Source of the DNA: Hymenobacter metallilatus
GTDB taxonomy: Bacteria > Bacteroidota > Bacteroidia > Cytophagales > Hymenobacteraceae
Direction: 5' to 3'
Assembly (NCBI RefSeq): GCF_003944705.1
Contig: NZ_RWIS01000003.1
Span: 388,166 to 452,165, forward strand
DNA length: 64,000 bases
A program made the position numbers and the translations under genes. Shown piece after piece: positions 24,358 to 33,210 of the stretch (positions are counted from its first letter, which is position 1; each line of letters opens with the position of its first letter). The notes under the pieces are model-generated. The model saw nothing but the letters and a program-made list of their open reading frames with translations, was not told the origin of the DNA and did not search any database.

Positions 24358-25515
24358 GTGGCTGCTACTCCGGAGTATGATGTGCTGATTGTAGGAGCCG
24401 GTCCGGCCGGTACGGCCTGTGCCCTGGGCCTAGCCGGCAGCGGCCTGCGTGTTGGCCTGTTGGATAAGGCCGCCTTTCCCCGCGACAAAGTGTGCGGCGA
24501 CGCTATTCCGGGCCCAACCCTACGGGCCCTGGCCCGCCTCAATCCACGCTACGCCCAGGAGTTACGCGAACTTACCCAGCCTCACCGCACCGATGTCAGC
24601 TGCAGCCGGCTGGTGTCGCCGCGGGGCCGGGAGCTAAGCGTGCAGTGGCAGGCTCCGGCCTTCAACAGCCCCCGGCTGCACTTCGACGAGGCCCTGCTGG
24701 TGCTGGTACGCCGTCATACTGCCACGGAAGTGCTGGAAAACAGTCCGGTGAAAACGCTGGCAGCTACTTCCGTGGGTGTAATGGTAACGCTGGCCGATGG
24801 TAGCACCCTCTCCACCCGCCTGGTTATTGGCTGCGACGGGGCCAACTCGGCGGTGGGCCGGTGCCTGGTGCCGCACCCGCTTAACCGGCGGCGGCACTGC
24901 GCGGCCGTACGCGCCTACTACCAGGGCGTAGCCGATGCCCCCGAAACTACCAGTGACTTTCTGTTTCTGCGCCGCTACCGGGCGGGCTACTGCTGGGTGT
25001 TTCCAGTGGGCAATGGCCTCTACAACGTGGGGTTTGGCATGTTGTCGGAGGATATTGCCCGCGAAAAAGTCGACCTGAAACAGGTGCTGAATGAGCTGCT
25101 GGCCACGCATCCGACGCTGGAGCCGCGCTTCCGCCAGGCCCGGCGGGTGAGCCCGCTCCAAGGGTTTGGTCTGCCCCTGGGTGGTGCCCGCCGGCCGCTT
25201 ACCGGTTTCCGGGTCCTGCTCTGCGGCGACGCCGCCGCCCTCATTGACCCGCTGCAGGGGCACGGCATCGACAAAGCCGTAATCAGTGGGATGCTGGCGG
25301 CGGAGCAGGCCCGGCGTTGCTGCCAAACCCAGGATTTCAGCCCTGCTTTCCTGCAGCAGTACGCCCAAGCCGTACACCAGCGCCTGGGCCGGGAGCTGCG
25401 CTTCCGCTACCGCATTATGCGCCTGCTGGCCCGGGTTCCGTGGCTGGTGGAGGCTGCCTTCCGGGCTAGCCAGTGGGCGTGGCTGCGGCGGTGGCTGGTA
25501 CGGGTAGTAGGGTAG
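24358..25515 (+). CDS. FAD-dependent oxidoreductase, geranylgeranyl-reductase-like
   Basis: This 385-residue flavoprotein has the dinucleotide motif VLIVGAGPAGTACALGLAG at residues 9-27, then the CGD element (DKVCGDAI), a VIGCDGANSAVGR motif near 160, and the FAD-ribityl motif LLCGDAAALIDPLQGHGI near 295. It belongs to the geranylgeranyl reductase/p-hydroxybenzoate hydroxylase superfamily. The substrate is unknown, perhaps an isoprenoid or quinone. The start is GTG at 24358; no ATG is available. It lies 41 bp after the DUF4174 gene. Confidence 0.82.
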   Translation: MAATPEYDVLIVGAGPAGTACALGLAGSGLRVGLLDKAAFPRDKVCGDAIPGPTLRALARLNPRYAQELRELTQPHRTDVSCSRLVSPRGRELSVQWQAPAFNSPRLHFDEALLVLVRRHTATEVLENSPVKTLAATSVGVMVTLADGSTLSTRLVIGCDGANSAVGRCLVPHPLNRRRHCAAVRAYYQGVADAPETTSDFLFLRRYRAGYCWVFPVGNGLYNVGFGMLSEDIAREKVDLKQVLNELLATHPTLEPRFRQARRVSPLQGFGLPLGGARRPLTGFRVLLCGDAAALIDPLQGHGIDKAVISGMLAAEQARRCCQTQDFSPAFLQQYAQAVHQRLGRELRFRYRIMRLLARVPWLVEAAFRASQWAWLRRWLVRVVG

Positions 25516-25835
25516 AGGCCCCCGTTACGAGCCCCGCGAGAAAGTCCGTGTGCTAACGTTGTTTATCCAATGCACCTTGCCGGACGGAGCCACGCCATTC
25601 TGCGTGCCTACTGCCTGGGCCGCACACCACCGGCCCGTCAGATGCAGCGTACCGGACAAGCTGTTACTCTCCTGTTACAACGGTTTGGCGAACCACGCAG
25701 CGCGGACTGTAGTCCCAGTTCCCGCGTACTTCTCGGCCAGCAAAGCAGAAGACCCCGCTACGGGCAAAAGCCCGCGCTACGAACCGGATTTACCGCTTGC
25801 GGAACCGCTGTGCCTCAAGCCGCAAACAGCTGTTT
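25516..25835. other. intergenic gap between converging genes
   Basis: No supported gene is seen in this 320-bp gap. Two overlapping short frames (25550-25855 and 25570-25839) have Arg/Pro/Ala-rich shadow composition, and both run a few bases into the SDR gene's 3' end. A small hairpin, cgggcaaaagcccg, lies at about 25763-25776. Confidence 0.5.
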
Positions 25836-26627
25836 TTAGCCGATGCTGCGGATAACGCCCCCATCTACCCGCACCGAAGCCCCATTGGTAGCCACGGCTA
25901 AAGGACTGGCGAGGTAGGCCACCATGTTGGCTACTTCCTCGGGCGTGATAAAGCGCTTGAGCAGAGATGAAGGCCGGGCGTCGCGGAAGAACTCGTGCTC
26001 TGCTTCCTCCCGGGTTTTACCATTGCCGGCTAGCTTCTGCAGAAACTCCTCCACTCCTTCGGAGGCGGTGGGACCGGGCAGCACCGAGTTAACGGTTACT
26101 TCGGTGCCAGCCGTAAGCTCGGCCAGGCCACGGGCTACGGCCAGCTGGGCCGTTTTGGTGGTGCCATAGTGAATCATTTCCTGCGGAATCTGCAAGCCCG
26201 ATTCGCTGGAGATGAATAGGATGCGGCCCCATTTACGGGCCAGCATCTGCGGGAAGTACTGGCGCGCGAGGCGCACCCCACTTAGCACGTTTACTTCAAA
26301 AAAGTGCAGCCAGTCCTCATCCGTAATGTCGGAGAAAGGCTTGGGCTCGAAGATGCCGACATTGTTGACCAGAATATCCACCGCGGGTACTTCCGACAAC
26401 AGATGCTGCACCTGCTCGGCCTGGCCAAAATCCACGGGTGCGCCGCGCAGCTTGGCGCCGGGCGTTTCGCGCAGAATGACGGCGCGGGCTTCGCTGATGC
26501 GGGCTTCTGTGCGACCAGTCACTACTACTTCGGCACCTTCGGCGGCCAGGCGGCGGGCAATGGCCAGGCCGATGCCGGCGGTAGAGCCCGTTACCAGGGC
26601 TACTTTGTTGGTGAGATGCAAATTCAT
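25836..26627 (-). CDS. SDR-family oxidoreductase
   Basis: This 263-residue classical short-chain dehydrogenase has the cofactor motif TGSTAGIG (14-21), NNVG (about 88), the catalytic Ser in SSESGL and the YxxxK pair in HYGTTK. TGRTEARI after strand 2 suggests NADP(H) use. The C-terminus, GASVRVDGGVIRSIG, is the usual family ending. The substrate cannot be told from sequence. It is divergent to the ankyrin gene. Confidence 0.87.
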   Translation of the reverse strand: MNLHLTNKVALVTGSTAGIGLAIARRLAAEGAEVVVTGRTEARISEARAVILRETPGAKLRGAPVDFGQAEQVQHLLSEVPAVDILVNNVGIFEPKPFSDITDEDWLHFFEVNVLSGVRLARQYFPQMLARKWGRILFISSESGLQIPQEMIHYGTTKTAQLAVARGLAELTAGTEVTVNSVLPGPTASEGVEEFLQKLAGNGKTREEAEHEFFRDARPSSLLKRFITPEEVANMVAYLASPLAVATNGASVRVDGGVIRSIG

Positions 26628-26776
26628 AAGAAACGATAACCAGCGTGGAAAGAAGGAGGTTGTATAACCCCACGGCCGCAGGTTTGTCTGCGGGGGCCAT
26701 CCAATTTGTGCCGGTTGCGTACTTCCCAGGCCGGATACCTACTTCTGTTTTTCGCTTTCTTTTACCGATTTACCGC

Positions 26777-27262
26777 ATGGATTTTACCTCATCCCGTCCC
26801 GAGGACCTGTTTTTTAACGCGGCCCGCCAGGGCGACGTAGCTACCCTGCAACGGCTGCTGCAGGAGGGTGTGAATGTAAATACCCAGGATGGCCGCGGCT
26901 TCACGGCCCTGATTCTGGCTGCCTACGACAACCACCTCGAAGCGGCCCGCCTGCTGCTGGAAGCCGGCGCCAACCCCAACGTGCACGATGCCAGCGGCAA
27001 CACGGCCCTGATGGGTGTTTCATTCAAAGGCTACCCCGAAATTGCCCAGCTGCTCATCGACAACGGCGCCGACCTGAATGCCCGTAACGGCAACAATGGT
27101 ACCGCCCTCATGTATGCCACGCTCTTCGGCCGCCACAACCTTGTGCCCCTGCTGCTCAAGGCCGGGGCCGATACCACTCTGCGCGACGTGCGGGGCCTCT
27201 CGGCCCGCGACCTGGCCATTCAGCAGGGCAATACCACCGCGCTGGAGCTGCTGCCGGAGTAG
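26777..27262 (+). CDS. ankyrin-repeat protein
   Basis: This is a 161-residue cytoplasmic protein made almost wholly of ankyrin repeats. Four to five units are visible, for example GRGFTALILAAYDNHLEAARLLLEAGANPN, GNTALMGVSFKGYPEIAQLLIDNGADLN and GTALMYATLFGRHNLVPLLLKAGAD. It is likely a protein-binding scaffold; the partner is unknown. The ATG at 26777 begins MDFTSSRPEDLFFNAARQGD, the typical start. It is preceded by a TTTTACCGATTTACC-type degenerate repeat. Confidence 0.88.
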   Translation: MDFTSSRPEDLFFNAARQGDVATLQRLLQEGVNVNTQDGRGFTALILAAYDNHLEAARLLLEAGANPNVHDASGNTALMGVSFKGYPEIAQLLIDNGADLNARNGNNGTALMYATLFGRHNLVPLLLKAGADTTLRDVRGLSARDLAIQQGNTTALELLPE

Positions 27263-27645
27263 CAGTCAGCGCCCTCAAACAGGCGCTGAGTTACCGTAAC
27301 TTCTCTTGAGCAGTACGGGCCAGGATGCGGCAACTCAGTGCCTGTTCGGGGTAGGGGCCGGAGGGCCTGTCGGGTTTGCGGGAAGCTGCCTACCGCCTGT
27401 CCGGGCGCGGTGGCCTGGGCCGGCTGAGGCTACCGGCTGCGGCGTTGTTTCCTCTCGGGCAAAGCCCGGACCGGGGGCAAACAAGGCGCGGGCGAATAAA
27501 TGAGGCGGTTGGTCGGTTTTTCGGCGGGGTTACTGGAGTAGCGGGGCAACGGCAGCGAGGTCGGCATTGGGTTTGAGTAAGGACAGACCGAACACGCGGT
27601 TCTCAATCTTACTTGCTTCAACCCTCACTTTTCAACCCCTTCCTC
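27263..27645. other. GC-rich intergenic gap
   Basis: No supported gene is seen in this 383-bp gap. It holds a small inverted pair around gcgctgagtta (27282-27292) and caactcagtgc (27331-27341), and a ccgggctttgcccg-type palindrome near 27459-27471. A structured RNA is possible but I recognise none. Confidence 0.4.
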
Positions 27646-28140
27646 ATGAAAAAGCAATTTTTGAGTTTTGCCCTCCTGCTCGGTCTGCTTGTTTCCGTTT
27701 CCGAAACCACTGTTGCCGCCCCTGCCGTTTCCGGGCAGGAGCAGCACCAGGATAAGCGCCTCTACCAAGCGGGCCGCCAGGGCCGCAGTCAGCGCCCCGA
27801 TGGCCAGCAGGGTCCGCGCCGCCAGCAGCGCCTCGATGCTATGGCTAAGGAGATGAACCTGAGCAGCAAGCAGAAATCCAAAGTGGAGAAAATCTACCAG
27901 GAGCAGCAGCAGCAGATGCAGGCCCTGCGCGGCCAGTCGGGCCAGGACCGGACCCAGCAGCGCGACGAGTTCAAGCGCATCCACGAAGGCACCGATAAAA
28001 AACTAAAAGACGTGCTGTCCAAAAAGCAGTACGCGCAGCTGGAAGCCAAGCGCCAGGAGCGGATGCGCCAACTGCAAAGCCGCCGGGGCGACCAGCGGCG
28101 CGGTGGCCCAGAACGCCGCGACTTCAACGGCCGGGGCTAA
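27646..28140 (+). CDS. Spy/CpxP-like (DUF4890-like) periplasmic protein
   Basis: This 164-residue protein has a signal peptide (MKKQFLSFALLLGLLVSVSE to VAAP). A very Gln/Arg-rich linker follows, then a helical segment LSSKQKSKVEKIYQEQQQQMQAL and LKDVLSKKQYAQLEAKRQERMRQL, matching the LTxxQ-type helices of Spy/CpxP-like proteins. The tail is basic (RRGDQRRGGPERRDF). Relatives act as small periplasmic chaperones or stress sensors; a similar role is inferred here. Confidence 0.75.
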   Translation: MKKQFLSFALLLGLLVSVSETTVAAPAVSGQEQHQDKRLYQAGRQGRSQRPDGQQGPRRQQRLDAMAKEMNLSSKQKSKVEKIYQEQQQQMQALRGQSGQDRTQQRDEFKRIHEGTDKKLKDVLSKKQYAQLEAKRQERMRQLQSRRGDQRRGGPERRDFNGRG

Positions 28141-28177
28141 ACCGGCCTGTCCGTTCCGAGTTCCTATTCTGAAAAAC

Positions 28178-28283
28178 AGACCGTCATTCCGAGCGTAGCC
28201 GAGGAATCTCGCGTGCTGATGTTGCAAGGGTAAACCTGACGTCAGCACGCGAGATTCCTCGGCTACGCTCGGAATGACGGTCT
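28178..28283. repeat. 42-bp perfect inverted repeat
   Basis: The arm 28178-28219 is exactly mirrored at 28242-28283 with a 22-bp spacer. The arm contains gtcattccgagc and gaggaatct blocks shared with the repeats near 45.5 kb and, in part, 55.6 kb. It lies in a gap of about 346 bp between two rightward genes; nothing else recognisable is in that gap. Confidence 0.93.
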
Positions 28284-28486
28284 ATTTTGTGCAGGCTGTC
28301 AGGCCGGTTGTTGTGAGCTGATATTGTGATGACGTGGTGCAGATGAATCGGACCACTATCGGCCCGATGGTTTGCCGCCGGACCGGCGTCACCGCCGAAG
28401 CTTGCGGCTGCGTTACAATATTTCCCGTATCAACCCGACTACCGGAACAACCAGCTCCGATTGGCGGGGCTTCACATGTCGAGTTG

Positions 28487-29608
28487 ATGCGCAGAATTCT
28501 GAAAATAACCGGCCGCCTGGCCCTGGTGCTGCTGGCCGTATTGGTGGTGGCCGGCGTAGCCTTTGCCAACCTTAGCCCCGAGCTGGGCGGCAAGCCCACC
28601 AAAGCCCAGAAAGCCGCCTACGCCCGCACCGGCCGCTACCACGACGGTGAATTCCGCAACCTGGAGCCCACCGAGGTAATGACGGGGGGCAGCACGTTTT
28701 CGGTGCTGTGGCGTTTCCTGTTCACCAAAGTAACCAACGCGGCCCCGGCGGCTCCGCTGCCCACCCAGCCGCTCGATTCCAGCAGCATCACCCGCAAAAC
28801 GCCCGAAACGGTGCGTGTCACCTGGTTCGGGCACTCGGCCAGCCTGGTGGAAATCGGGGGCAAAAACGTCCTGCTCGACCCCATGCTGAGCGTGCAGATG
28901 GGGCCACTTTCCTGGGTGACGCCCCGGCGCTACAACCCCAGCCTGGCCATTACCGCCGAGCAGCTCCCGGCCATCGACGCCGTGCTCATCTCCCACGACC
29001 ACTACGACCACCTCGATTACCAGACCATCCGCCGGCTCAAGGACAAAACGGCCCGCTTCCTGGTGCCGCTGGGTGTGGGGGCGCACCTGCTGGCCTGGGG
29101 CGTAGCACCCGAAAAAATACAGGAGCTGGACTGGCAGGATTCGGTGCGGCTGCCGGGCCTTACCATCATCAGCACGCCGGCCCGGCACTTCTCGGGCCGG
29201 GGCCTCACCAATCGCAACTCTACTTCCTGGAGTTCCTGGGTGCTGAAAACGCCCACCCACCGCGTGTTCTACAGCGGCGACGGGGGCTACGGCCAGCATT
29301 TCCGCGCCATCGGCCAGCAGCACGGCCCCTTCAACCTGGCCCTGCTAGAATGCGGGCAGTACGACGCCAACTGGGCCCAGATTCATATGCTGCCCGAGCA
29401 AAGCGTGCAGGCCGCCCTCGATGTGCGGGCCCGCGCCATGCTGCCGGTGCACTGGGGCGCTTTCACCGAAGCCCACCACGCCTGGAACGAGCCCGTGCGC
29501 CGCGCCACGGCCGCCGCCGCCCTGCACCAGCTGCCCATCACCACCCCCGAGTTGGGCCAGCCCGTTACGTTGGGCCAGCCCCTGCCGCAGCGGCGGTGGT
29601 GGGAGTAG
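28487..29608 (+). CDS. membrane-anchored MBL-fold metallohydrolase (NAPE-PLD/UlaG-like)
   Basis: This 373-residue protein has an N-terminal hydrophobic segment (residues 10-28) that could be an anchor or signal. The metallo-beta-lactamase fold contains TWFGHSASLVEIGGKNVLLDPM, the metal motif HDHYDH (170-175), later VFYSGDGGYGQHF (metal Asp) and LPVHWGAF (metal His). These features match the NAPE-hydrolysing phospholipase D-like subgroup, which in some bacteria acts on phospholipids. The substrate here is unknown. The ATG at 28487 is chosen for the hydrophobic N-terminus. Confidence 0.85.
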   Translation: MRRILKITGRLALVLLAVLVVAGVAFANLSPELGGKPTKAQKAAYARTGRYHDGEFRNLEPTEVMTGGSTFSVLWRFLFTKVTNAAPAAPLPTQPLDSSSITRKTPETVRVTWFGHSASLVEIGGKNVLLDPMLSVQMGPLSWVTPRRYNPSLAITAEQLPAIDAVLISHDHYDHLDYQTIRRLKDKTARFLVPLGVGAHLLAWGVAPEKIQELDWQDSVRLPGLTIISTPARHFSGRGLTNRNSTSWSSWVLKTPTHRVFYSGDGGYGQHFRAIGQQHGPFNLALLECGQYDANWAQIHMLPEQSVQAALDVRARAMLPVHWGAFTEAHHAWNEPVRRATAAAALHQLPITTPELGQPVTLGQPLPQRRWWE

Positions 29609-29631
29609 CTGGAACGGTGTTGAGTAGAAAT

Positions 29632-29744
29632 AAAAACTGTCATCCTGAGCGGAGCGAAGGACCTTATCAAGTAGAACGGCACTCGTAGCAATGGCCAGCT
29701 CTAAGGTGATAAGGTCCTTCGCTCCGCTCAGGATGACAGTTTTT
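29632..29744. repeat. 38-bp perfect inverted repeat between converging genes
   Basis: The arm 29632-29669 is exactly mirrored at 29707-29744 with a 37-bp spacer. It contains ctgtcatcctgagc and gaaggacct blocks related to the 52.8-kb repeat. It directly abuts the hairpin at 29745-29789. Confidence 0.92.
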
Positions 29745-29789
29745 GAAACCGAAACCGGCCCGCTGCAGCAGCGGGCCGGTTTCGGTTTC
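29745..29789. terminator. 22-bp perfect hairpin, probable bidirectional terminator
   Basis: Arms of 22 bp (29745-29766 and 29768-29789) surround a single base. The right arm overlaps the stop codon of the leftward gene at 29788-29790. A short T-run (29741-29744) precedes it on the + strand, which serves the leftward transcript. Confidence 0.75.
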
Positions 29790-30225
29790 AGACAATGCCG
29801 GCAATATCCAGCGTTTCCAGCTCGGCTGCGGAGCCGGGCAGTTGGGTGCGGCGCAGCAGCTCCGCCAGCGGCGGCGGTAGCTCGGCCAGGGTGAGGGGTT
29901 GTAGGGGCCGGGCCACCGCGTAGTAGCGCGTATCGGTGCGCTCGTGCAGGCGGGTTTTGGCGAAGGAGAACAGCCCGCGCCGGGCGTAGCGGGCGGCACC
30001 CGGATAAGCCCCATCCTGGGCCAAAGCCGGCGCGGCCGCCGCCGCCGAATCGGTTTCCGGCCGCGTCAGGAAATACTGGTGCAGCTCCAGCAGCGCCGCC
30101 TCATCCGCCGCCACCGATTCCGGCAGCACCCCGCCCCCGGACGCCACGTGCACAATGTGCCCGGCCGCATCAGTAGCGAAGTAATCAATGTCGGCGTCTT
30201 CCTGGTCGATGTCGTGAATGCGCAT
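29788..30225 (-). CDS. unknown protein
   Basis: This is a 145-residue protein with no recognised family. The acidic N-terminus MRIHDIDQEDADIDYFATDAAG is followed by HIVHVASGGGVLPESVAAD, an Ala-rich middle and RYYAVARPLQPLTLAELPPPLAELL. No signal peptide or membrane helix is seen. Its stop codon lies inside a perfect 22-bp hairpin. The AT-rich segment begins just upstream of its start. Confidence 0.7.
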   Translation of the reverse strand: MRIHDIDQEDADIDYFATDAAGHIVHVASGGGVLPESVAADEAALLELHQYFLTRPETDSAAAAAPALAQDGAYPGAARYARRGLFSFAKTRLHERTDTRYYAVARPLQPLTLAELPPPLAELLRRTQLPGSAAELETLDIAGIV

Positions 30226-30244
30226 AAGAAGCTAGTGTGAGATG

Positions 30245-30427
30245 CTAATGCGAGGTATTCTCTTTGTGGTTTCTAACAACGCAAACAGCTACCAATACTG
30301 TCAGAGAAGCGCCCGAAAGTATAGAGTATAAGCACGAAGCATACAGGCCGATATATAACAGCCAGGAATCAATAAAAGCAAAACCAAATGCGCCGACAAA
30401 TCCTATGTCAATCCGTAAAACATAATT
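30245..30427 (-). pseudogene. possible remnant of a small hydrophobic protein gene
   Basis: On the minus strand a 60-codon open frame encodes a very hydrophobic segment (FVGAFGFAFIDSWLLYIGLY, then LTVLVAVCVV) ending RNHKENTSH. It has no ATG, GTG or TTG near its 5' end; a nearby ATG (30421-30423) is in another frame and stops after six codons. This fits a decayed two-helix membrane protein gene. The surrounding DNA is visibly AT-richer than the rest of the window. It could be chance. Confidence 0.35.
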
Positions 30428-30531
30428 TTACAGATTAGTACAAACTGCTGGTATTTTATTCTGTTGGATATATTTTTACACTGCACGGCAAAGCATGTTC
30501 AGTATTTTTTATGTGCCAGCTATTATCTGGT

Positions 30532-30972
30532 TTAATTTTGCGTTTTCTTGTCTTCAATATGAATTAGTATGCGTTCATGTAATTGGGTTTCAATGTGTCC
30601 TTTTTCTAATGGATTCGATAGAATGCCCAGTATGTCGATGCCATTCATAAACCGGTAACTGCGTCCGTCATCAAAGTGTATTTTTGAAAGAAACGTGTTT
30701 CCATTAGATACTGACTTGTAATTCTGAAATGAATAATTTCTGGTTGACCAGATTTGTTCAATTGCTATACTTTTATCCGTGAGAGTAACATTGGGTGTAA
30801 AAATCACAACTGATAGCAAGCACATTCCAAGCGTGCAAATAATTGTTATGATTGGTTCTTGTTGATGTAAAATTCCTCTGATGGCTGTCAGAGCCATCAG
30901 AGGGACTATGAATAATAAAATAGCCCATTTCTTTAATTTAGATGAGTGGAAGCCTAGGGGAGTATTTTGCAT
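30532..30972 (-). CDS. small membrane protein, unknown
   Basis: This 146-residue protein has two adjacent transmembrane helices (about residues 15-33 and 40-58) in a KKWAILLFIVPLMALTAI context. A soluble tail of about 85 residues follows (IEQIWSTRNYSFQNYKSVSNGN, IHFDDGRSYRFMNGI), with a pattern reminiscent of bacterial PH-like domains. The gene is clearly AT-rich compared with neighbours and uses A/T-ending codons, which suggests foreign origin. It lies directly downstream of mutB. Confidence 0.6.
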   Translation of the reverse strand: MQNTPLGFHSSKLKKWAILLFIVPLMALTAIRGILHQQEPIITIICTLGMCLLSVVIFTPNVTLTDKSIAIEQIWSTRNYSFQNYKSVSNGNTFLSKIHFDDGRSYRFMNGIDILGILSNPLEKGHIETQLHERILIHIEDKKTQN

Positions 30973-31000
30973 AATCTATTGTGCTTTGCAATTTAGTTAT

Positions 31001-33202
31001 CTACTCCCCCAGCTTCCCCAAAATCTCCTGCGCCGCCACGGCAATAACCGTCCCGGGGCCGTACACGCCGGCCACGCCGGCATCGTAGAGGAACTGGTAG
31101 TCCTGAGCGGGGATGACGCCGCCGGCAATGACGAGGATATCCTCGCGGCCGAGCTGCTGCAGCTCCCGGAGTAGCTGCGGAATCAGGGTTTTGTGGCCGG
31201 CGGCGAGGCTGCTCACGCCTACTACGTGCACGTCGTTTTCGGCAGCCTGGCGGGCTACCTCGTCGGGGGTCTGGAACAGGGGCGCAATGTCCACGTCGAA
31301 GCCCACGTCGGCGAAGGAGGTGGCAATGATTTTGGAGCCCCGGTCGTGGCCGTCCTGGCCCATTTTGGCCACCATCATGCGGGGGCGGCGGCCTTCGCGC
31401 TGGGCAAACTCATCGGCCTGCTGGCGGGCCTTGGCGAACTGCTCGTCGTAGTTCATTTCCTGGGAATACACGCCCGAAATAGCCCGAATAGTGGCCTGGT
31501 GGCGGCCGTACACTTTCTCCAGCGCATCCGAAATTTCGCCCAGCGTAGCGCGCAGGCGTGCCGCGTTTACGGCCAGGGCCAATAAATTATGAGAGTTGAA
31601 TGATGAGTTATGAGTTGGGTTTTCCGCAGTGGTGTCTGAGCCGGTCAACTCATCATTCATCATTCCTAATTCATCATTCCCTCGCGCAGCAGCCGTGAGG
31701 GCCTCCAGGGCCTGCTGCACGGCGGCCGTGTCGCGGGAGGCTTTGATGTGGTTGAGGCGGGTGATTTGCGACTCGCGCACGGCGGCGTTGTCGATGTCGA
31801 GCACCTCAATGTCGGTGGCCTCGTTTACGCGGTACTTGTTCACGCCCACCACCGTTTCCTTGCCCGAGTCGATGCGGGCCTGCTTGCGGGCGGCGGCTTC
31901 CTCGATGCGCATTTTGGGCAGGCCGGTTTCAATGGCCTTGGCCATGCCGCCCAGTTCCTCCACTTCCTGAATCAGGGCCCAGGCTTTGTCGGCCAGCTCG
32001 TAGGTGAGGCTTTCCACGTAGTAGGAGCCGCCCCAGGGGTCCACCACGCGGGTAATGTCCGTCTCGTGCTGGAGGTAGAGCTGGGTGTTGCGGGCAATGC
32101 GGGCCGAGAAGTCGGTGGGTAGGGCAATGGCTTCGTCGAGGGCGTTGGTGTGCAGGCTCTGGGTGCCGCCCAAGGCCGCGGCCAGGGCCTCAATGGCCGT
32201 GCGGGCCACGTTATTGAAGGGGTCCTGCTCGGTGAGCGAATAGCCCGAGGTCTGGCAATGCGTGCGCAGGGCCAGGCTTTTGGGGTTCTGGGGGTTGAAC
32301 TGCTTAATCAGCTTGGCCCAGAGCAACCGGCCGGCCCGCATCTTGGCAATTTCCATGAAATGGTTCATGCCGATGGCCCAGAAGAAGCTCAGGCGCGGAG
32401 CGAAGTCGTCAATCTTCATGCCCGCCGCCAGGCCTGCCCGCACGTACTCCAGTCCATCGGCCAGGGTGTAGGCCAGCTCCAGGTCGGCGGTGGCCCCGGC
32501 CTCCTGCATGTGGTAGCCCGAAATGCTGATGCTGTTGAATTTGGGCATCTTCTGGGCCGTGAAGCTGAAGATATCCGCAATGATGCGCATACTCGGCTGG
32601 GGCGGGTAGATGTAGGTGTTGCGCACCATAAACTCCTTCAGAATATCGTTCTGAATGGTGCCCGCCAGCTTATCGGGCGTGACGCCCTGCTCCTCGGCCG
32701 CCACAATGTAAAACGCCAGAATGGGCAGCACGGCCCCGTTCATGGTCATGCTCACCGACATCTGGTCCAGCGGAATCTGGTCAAACAGCACCTTCATGTC
32801 CTCCACCGAGTCGATGGCCACGCCGGCCTTGCCCACGTCGCCCACCACGCGGGGGTGGTCGGAGTCGTATCCCCGGTGCGTAGCCAAATCAAAGGCTACC
32901 GACAGGCCCTTTTGCCCGCCCGCCAGGTTGCGGCGGTAAAAGGCGTTGCTTTCTTCGGCCGTGCTGAAGCCCGCGTACTGCCGGATGGTCCAGGGGTTTT
33001 GCACGTACATGCTGGCGTAGGGCCCCCGCAGGTAGGGCGCCTGCCCCGCCCCAAAGCCGAGGTGCGTGAGGTGCTGCACATCCTGAGAGGTGTAGAACTG
33101 CTTCAGCGCAATACCTTCGGGCGTGCTGGTTTCGGTGGGTTCCGTGGCCGGTGCAGGCAGCTGGGCCGCGTCGTAGGCTATAGTAGAGAAGTTGGGCTTC
33201 AT
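31001..33202 (-). CDS. mutB: methylmalonyl-CoA mutase large subunit
   Basis: This 733-residue B12 enzyme interconverts (R)-methylmalonyl-CoA and succinyl-CoA. The TIM-barrel part shows [52 protein letters not shown] and [19 protein letters not shown]. The C-terminal B12-binding domain shows [13 protein letters not shown] (the DxHxxG His that ligates cobalt) and [14 protein letters not shown]. Between them, residues of about 508-540 ([20 protein letters not shown] then [12 protein letters not shown]) look foreign and are encoded by paired degenerate repeats (31585-31680). The frame is kept. The start ATG at 33202 removes a 27-residue unrelated extension. It is downstream of mutA in one leftward unit. 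Confidence 0.95.
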   Translation of the reverse strand: MKPNFSTIAYDAAQLPAPATEPTETSTPEGIALKQFYTSQDVQHLTHLGFGAGQAPYLRGPYASMYVQNPWTIRQYAGFSTAEESNAFYRRNLAGGQKGLSVAFDLATHRGYDSDHPRVVGDVGKAGVAIDSVEDMKVLFDQIPLDQMSVSMTMNGAVLPILAFYIVAAEEQGVTPDKLAGTIQNDILKEFMVRNTYIYPPQPSMRIIADIFSFTAQKMPKFNSISISGYHMQEAGATADLELAYTLADGLEYVRAGLAAGMKIDDFAPRLSFFWAIGMNHFMEIAKMRAGRLLWAKLIKQFNPQNPKSLALRTHCQTSGYSLTEQDPFNNVARTAIEALAAALGGTQSLHTNALDEAIALPTDFSARIARNTQLYLQHETDITRVVDPWGGSYYVESLTYELADKAWALIQEVEELGGMAKAIETGLPKMRIEEAAARKQARIDSGKETVVGVNKYRVNEATDIEVLDIDNAAVRESQITRLNHIKASRDTAAVQQALEALTAAARGNDELGMMNDELTGSDTTAENPTHNSSFNSHNLLALAVNAARLRATLGEISDALEKVYGRHQATIRAISGVYSQEMNYDEQFAKARQQADEFAQREGRRPRMMVAKMGQDGHDRGSKIIATSFADVGFDVDIAPLFQTPDEVARQAAENDVHVVGVSSLAAGHKTLIPQLLRELQQLGREDILVIAGGVIPAQDYQFLYDAGVAGVYGPGTVIAVAAQEILGKLGE
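31585..31680. repeat. inverted pair of degenerate ATGAGTTATGAGTTG-like repeats inside mutB
   Basis: The segment 31585-31617 repeats atgag/gaatgatgag/ttatgagttg. The segment 31646-31680 carries the opposite strand version (caactcatcattcatcatt, then aattcatcattcc). About 28 bp of unique sequence lies between them. The inner 20 bp of the two arms match at about 17 positions. The element adds roughly 32 codons without breaking the mutB frame. Confidence 0.7.
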
Positions 33203-33210
33203 GGGTGGTG

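Noticed and set aside
25541..25556. Resemblance of gcgagaaagtccgtgt to the conserved gaggaaagtccgggc of RNase P RNA
   Set aside because: The other conserved RNase P RNA blocks, such as the acagaaa segment and its P4 partner, could not be found within the next few hundred bases.
25550..25855. Two overlapping short frames between the FAD reductase and SDR genes
   Set aside because: The composition is Arg/Pro/Ser rich, no family is seen, and both run a few bases into the 3' end of the SDR gene on the opposite strand.
27306..27621. Short frames on both strands in the ankyrin-Spy gap
   Set aside because: Several overlapping frames on both strands of similar quality suggest none is coding.
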